Origin: an uncultured Clostridia bacterium
GTDB taxonomy: Bacteria > Bacillota > Clostridia > Oscillospirales > Ruminococcaceae
NCBI GenBank assembly: GCA_947624675.1
Contig: CANQLI010000004.1
Location: 62,001-126,000, forward strand
Reading direction: 5' to 3'
DNA: 64,000 nt
A model generated the notes under the pieces. That model did no database searches. It was not told the DNA's origin and saw only the letters and a list, made by a program, of their open reading frames with translations. The position numbers and the translations under genes are program-made. Shown here piece after piece: positions 61,897 to 64,000 of this stretch (positions within the stretch are counted from its first letter, which is position 1; every line of letters starts with the position of its first letter).

Positions 61897-63010
61897 GCAC
61901 TATGATTATCTCATAGTAGGCGCAGGACTTTACGGAGCGGTTTTTGCTTACGAGGCGATGGCAAATGGTAAAACCTGTCTTGTGATAGATAAAAGAGGTC
62001 ACATAGGCGGAAACATCTATACCGAAAACAGAGAGGGTATAAATGTTCATATTTACGGCGCGCATATTTTCCACACATCAGACAAAAAGGTGTGGGATTA
62101 TATAAACCGGTTTGCAGAATTTAACAACTATGTAAATTCACCTGTCGCAAGATATCACGATGAGCTTTACAATCTTCCGTTTAATATGAATACCTTTCAC
62201 GGTCTTTGGGGTGTAAAAACACCAAAGGAAGCTAAGGAAAAAATAAAGGAACAGACCGATAAGCTCGGTATCACTGAACCTAAAAATCTTGAGGAACAGG
62301 CGCTCTCCTTAGTTGGCGAGGATATATACAAAAAGCTTATCAAGGAGTACACCGAAAAGCAGTGGGGACGGGATTGTAAGGATCTTCCCTCATTCATTAT
62401 TAAAAGACTTCCGCTTAGATTTACCTACGACAACAACTACTTTAACGATCCGTATCAGGGTATCCCAAAAGGCGGATATACACAGATAATCGAAAAGATG
62501 CTTGACGGAGCGGACATTCTTGTAAACACCGATTACTTTGATTTTATCAAGAAAAACGACGGGATCGCTGACAAGACGGTATTTACCGGAATGATAGACG
62601 AGTTTTTCGGATTTAAGTACGGGCCTCTTGAATATCGCTCGGTCCGCTTTGAAACAGAAACACTTGACGAGGAAAATTATCAGGGCAACGCTGTGGTAAA
62701 CTATACAAGCCATGAGGTAGACTTTACACGAATTATCGAGCACAAGCATTTTGAATTCGGAAAGCAGCCAAAAACCATAATTTCCCGCGAGTATTCACAA
62801 GAGTGGCACAACGGTATAGAGCCTTACTACCCTCTCAACGACGATAAAAACAGCGCCCTTTATGCAAAATATAAGGAGCTTGCCGACAAGGAGGATAAAG
62901 TCATCTTCGGGGGCAGACTCGGCAATTACAGCTATTTTGATATGGACAAGGTCATTCTTGCCGCATTCGGCGCTGTCAGAAGCGAGTTTTCTAAAACGAC
63001 TGCCGACTGA
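61889..63010 (+). CDS. glf: UDP-galactopyranose mutase
   Basis: Converts UDP-galactopyranose to UDP-galactofuranose with reduced FAD. 373 residues: FAD-binding start YDYLIVGAGLYGAVFAYEAM, KRGHIGGNIYTEN, the VHIYGAHIFHTSDKKVWDYI segment, NTFHGLWGV, EKQWGRDCKDLP, PKGGYTQIIEKML, and catalytic arginine regions (PLEYRSVRFETETL, HKHFEFGKQPKTIISREYSQ, GGRLGNYSYFDMDKVI). The ATG follows TTGGAGGAC and overlaps the previous gene by eight bases. Last gene of the operon; defines the glycan as galactofuranose-containing. Confidence 0.97.
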   Translation: MNKHYDYLIVGAGLYGAVFAYEAMANGKTCLVIDKRGHIGGNIYTENREGINVHIYGAHIFHTSDKKVWDYINRFAEFNNYVNSPVARYHDELYNLPFNMNTFHGLWGVKTPKEAKEKIKEQTDKLGITEPKNLEEQALSLVGEDIYKKLIKEYTEKQWGRDCKDLPSFIIKRLPLRFTYDNNYFNDPYQGIPKGGYTQIIEKMLDGADILVNTDYFDFIKKNDGIADKTVFTGMIDEFFGFKYGPLEYRSVRFETETLDEENYQGNAVVNYTSHEVDFTRIIEHKHFEFGKQPKTIISREYSQEWHNGIEPYYPLNDDKNSALYAKYKELADKEDKVIFGGRLGNYSYFDMDKVILAAFGAVRSEFSKTTAD

Positions 63011-63014
63011 TAAT

Positions 63015-63046
63015 AAACCCCCGGATATTTTTCTTCGGGGGTTTTT
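63015..63046 (+). terminator. Terminator of the glycan operon
   Basis: Stem AAACCCCCGGA / TTCGGGGGTTT with a T-run. Confidence 0.9.
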
Positions 63047-63076
63047 AAAGTGCTTTTACAAGGGGAGAATATATTT

Positions 63077-63655
63077 ATGACTGATTTATTTAACTCAGAA
63101 AGACTGATCCTTGCCTCGGCATCTCCGAGACGAAAAGAGCTTATGAGCCTTATAGCAAACAACTATGAGGTAATGCCTGCTGATATTGACGAAAAGGTTG
63201 ATCTTATAATCCGTCAGGAGCGTATTGCTGAGGCTCTCGCAATAAGAAAAGCTAAGGCTATAAATATTCCCGGTGCGCTTATAATCGGATGTGATACGCT
63301 TGTGCTATGCGATGGTAAAATTATGGGAAAGCCTAAAAATAGGGTCGATGCTTTCAATATGCTCAAGACCCTTTCAGCTAAAACACATTCGGTGCTAAGC
63401 GGGATCTGTCTTAAAAAGGACGATAAGATCAAGTCTTTTACTGTCGAAACAAAGGTTACATTTTATCCTATACACGATGATGAGATCGAGTGGTACCTTT
63501 CTACCGGCGAACCGTTTGATAAGGCGGGCGCATATGGCATTCAGGGCTTTGGAGCTACACTCGTCAAGGGGATCGAAGGAGACTTTTTTAACGTTGTCGG
63601 ACTTCCGGTTTCAAGACTTAAAAGAGAGCTTTTATCCTTTATAAGCGAGAATTAA
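63077..63655 (+). CDS. maf: Maf-family nucleoside triphosphate pyrophosphatase
   Basis: 192 residues. Maf motifs: LILASASPRRKELM at ~10, MPADIDEK, CDTLVLCDGKIMGKP at ~75 and DKAGAYGIQGFGATLVKGIE at ~150. Family members hydrolyse dTTP/UTP and modified nucleotides to monophosphates, limiting misincorporation. The ATG chosen has AGGGGAG upstream; an earlier in-frame start at 63050 falls on that site. Maf often precedes mreB/C/D or radC; the next genes may belong to that group. Confidence 0.92.
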   Translation: MTDLFNSERLILASASPRRKELMSLIANNYEVMPADIDEKVDLIIRQERIAEALAIRKAKAINIPGALIIGCDTLVLCDGKIMGKPKNRVDAFNMLKTLSAKTHSVLSGICLKKDDKIKSFTVETKVTFYPIHDDEIEWYLSTGEPFDKAGAYGIQGFGATLVKGIEGDFFNVVGLPVSRLKRELLSFISEN

Positions 63656-63665
63656 CGGAGGGCTT

Positions 63666-63974
63666 ATGGGACTTTTTAAAAATGATAAAAAGACTAAGCT
63701 TAAGGATATTGTTGAATTTCACGGTAAGAGAATAAGCTATGCTGTTGAAATAATAGGCTCAGAGGAAAAAATCATAGGAAGAAACGGCGGGATCTCTGTA
63801 AACGGCAGCGAGGTAGTCATACTTTTAGAAGCAAAGGAAGTCTTTCGCTGTAAGGTAAAGGACTTTAAAGCCGGAACGCTTATGAGCGGAAACGGTGTGG
63901 ATATAAACGGCTTTGATGTAAACGAAGGGCGTCAGCGCCATATTATTGCGTATTACAGTAAACTCAGACAGTGA
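63666..63974 (+). CDS. Small conserved-looking hypothetical protein
   Basis: 102 residues: basic start (GLFKNDKKTKLKDIVEFHGK), a beta-rich body with a glycine turn (GRNGGISVNGSEVVILLEAK) and ending RHIIAYYSKLRQ. No family recognised. GGAGG lies four bases before the ATG and 11 bases after maf, so they are co-transcribed. Position between maf and a following gene suggests a link to the maf-mre region, unproven. Confidence 0.65.
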   Translation: MGLFKNDKKTKLKDIVEFHGKRISYAVEIIGSEEKIIGRNGGISVNGSEVVILLEAKEVFRCKVKDFKAGTLMSGNGVDINGFDVNEGRQRHIIAYYSKLRQ

Positions 63975-63986
63975 GGAAAGATAAAA

Positions 63987-64000
63987 ATGGGGAAAATCAG
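63987..64000 (+). CDS. Start of a following gene, cut by the window edge
   Basis: ATG GGG AAA ATC after GAGGAAAG at normal spacing. Only four codons are visible; the product cannot be told. Confidence 0.4.

Overview
The window looks like a chromosome segment of a low-to-moderate-GC Gram-positive gut or rumen Clostridia, most likely Ruminococcaceae/Oscillospiraceae. The evidence is sigma-A promoters of the TTGACA-17-TATAAT type, strong AGGAGG ribosome sites with many GTG/TTG starts, a T-box before thrS, a SpoIID-type protein, RNase Y, a VTC/DUF4956 pair and a leucine-rich-repeat protein ending in a type I dockerin. No tRNA, rRNA or CRISPR array was recognised. The exact species cannot be read from the sequence.

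Layout. 1-18.7 kb is mostly housekeeping and central metabolism: the 5' end of a secreted protein, ung behind a 34-residue membrane peptide, folC, an ECF sigma/anti-sigma pair, an SH3 protein, a D,D-carboxypeptidase, lactaldehyde reductase (fucO), a FemAB ligase, an FGGY kinase with AraD, a SpoIID-like protein, citrate synthase and three small hypothetical genes. 18.7-34.7 kb is a sugar-uptake region. It has a cytoplasmic GH95 enzyme and a roughly 13.3-kb operon holding two MalF/MalG-type permease pairs, a 984-residue solute-binding protein with two carbohydrate-binding-like modules, an NHL/TPR protein, a YIP1 protein, a DUF5696 protein and two LolD-type ATPases, one fused to an AbrB-like domain. 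A strong promoter drives it, and a possible structured RNA lies upstream.

35-44 kb carries an aldolase-family gene, the VTC/DUF4956 pair, the T-box-controlled thrS operon and rny. A 1.6-kb insertion lies at the 3' end of rny. It is bounded by 93-bp direct repeats of the rny end and holds four cysteine-rich (zinc-ribbon-like) proteins and a ribbon-helix-helix protein. 44.5-52.3 kb is accessory and AT-rich in part: an amidase-fold protein with a membrane partner, a LytTR regulator with a 10-G tract, a phage-type holin cassette next to an FN3/3D-domain cell-wall protein, an XRE regulator and the LRR-dockerin protein. 53.9-63.0 kb is one operon for a galactofuranose-containing surface glycan (three glycosyltransferases, Wzm/Wzt exporter, FrhB-pyruvyltransferase fusion, Glf). 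Maf and a hypothetical gene close the window.

Two repeat families cross this layout. One is a ~120-bp intergenic unit present four times in one orientation around a perfect 20-base inverted repeat. The other is a MITE-like sequence present as an inverted pair around the rny/amidase segment. The most unusual parts are the rny 3'-end island and the transport operon with LolD-like ATPases. All functions are read from sequence patterns without database searches.
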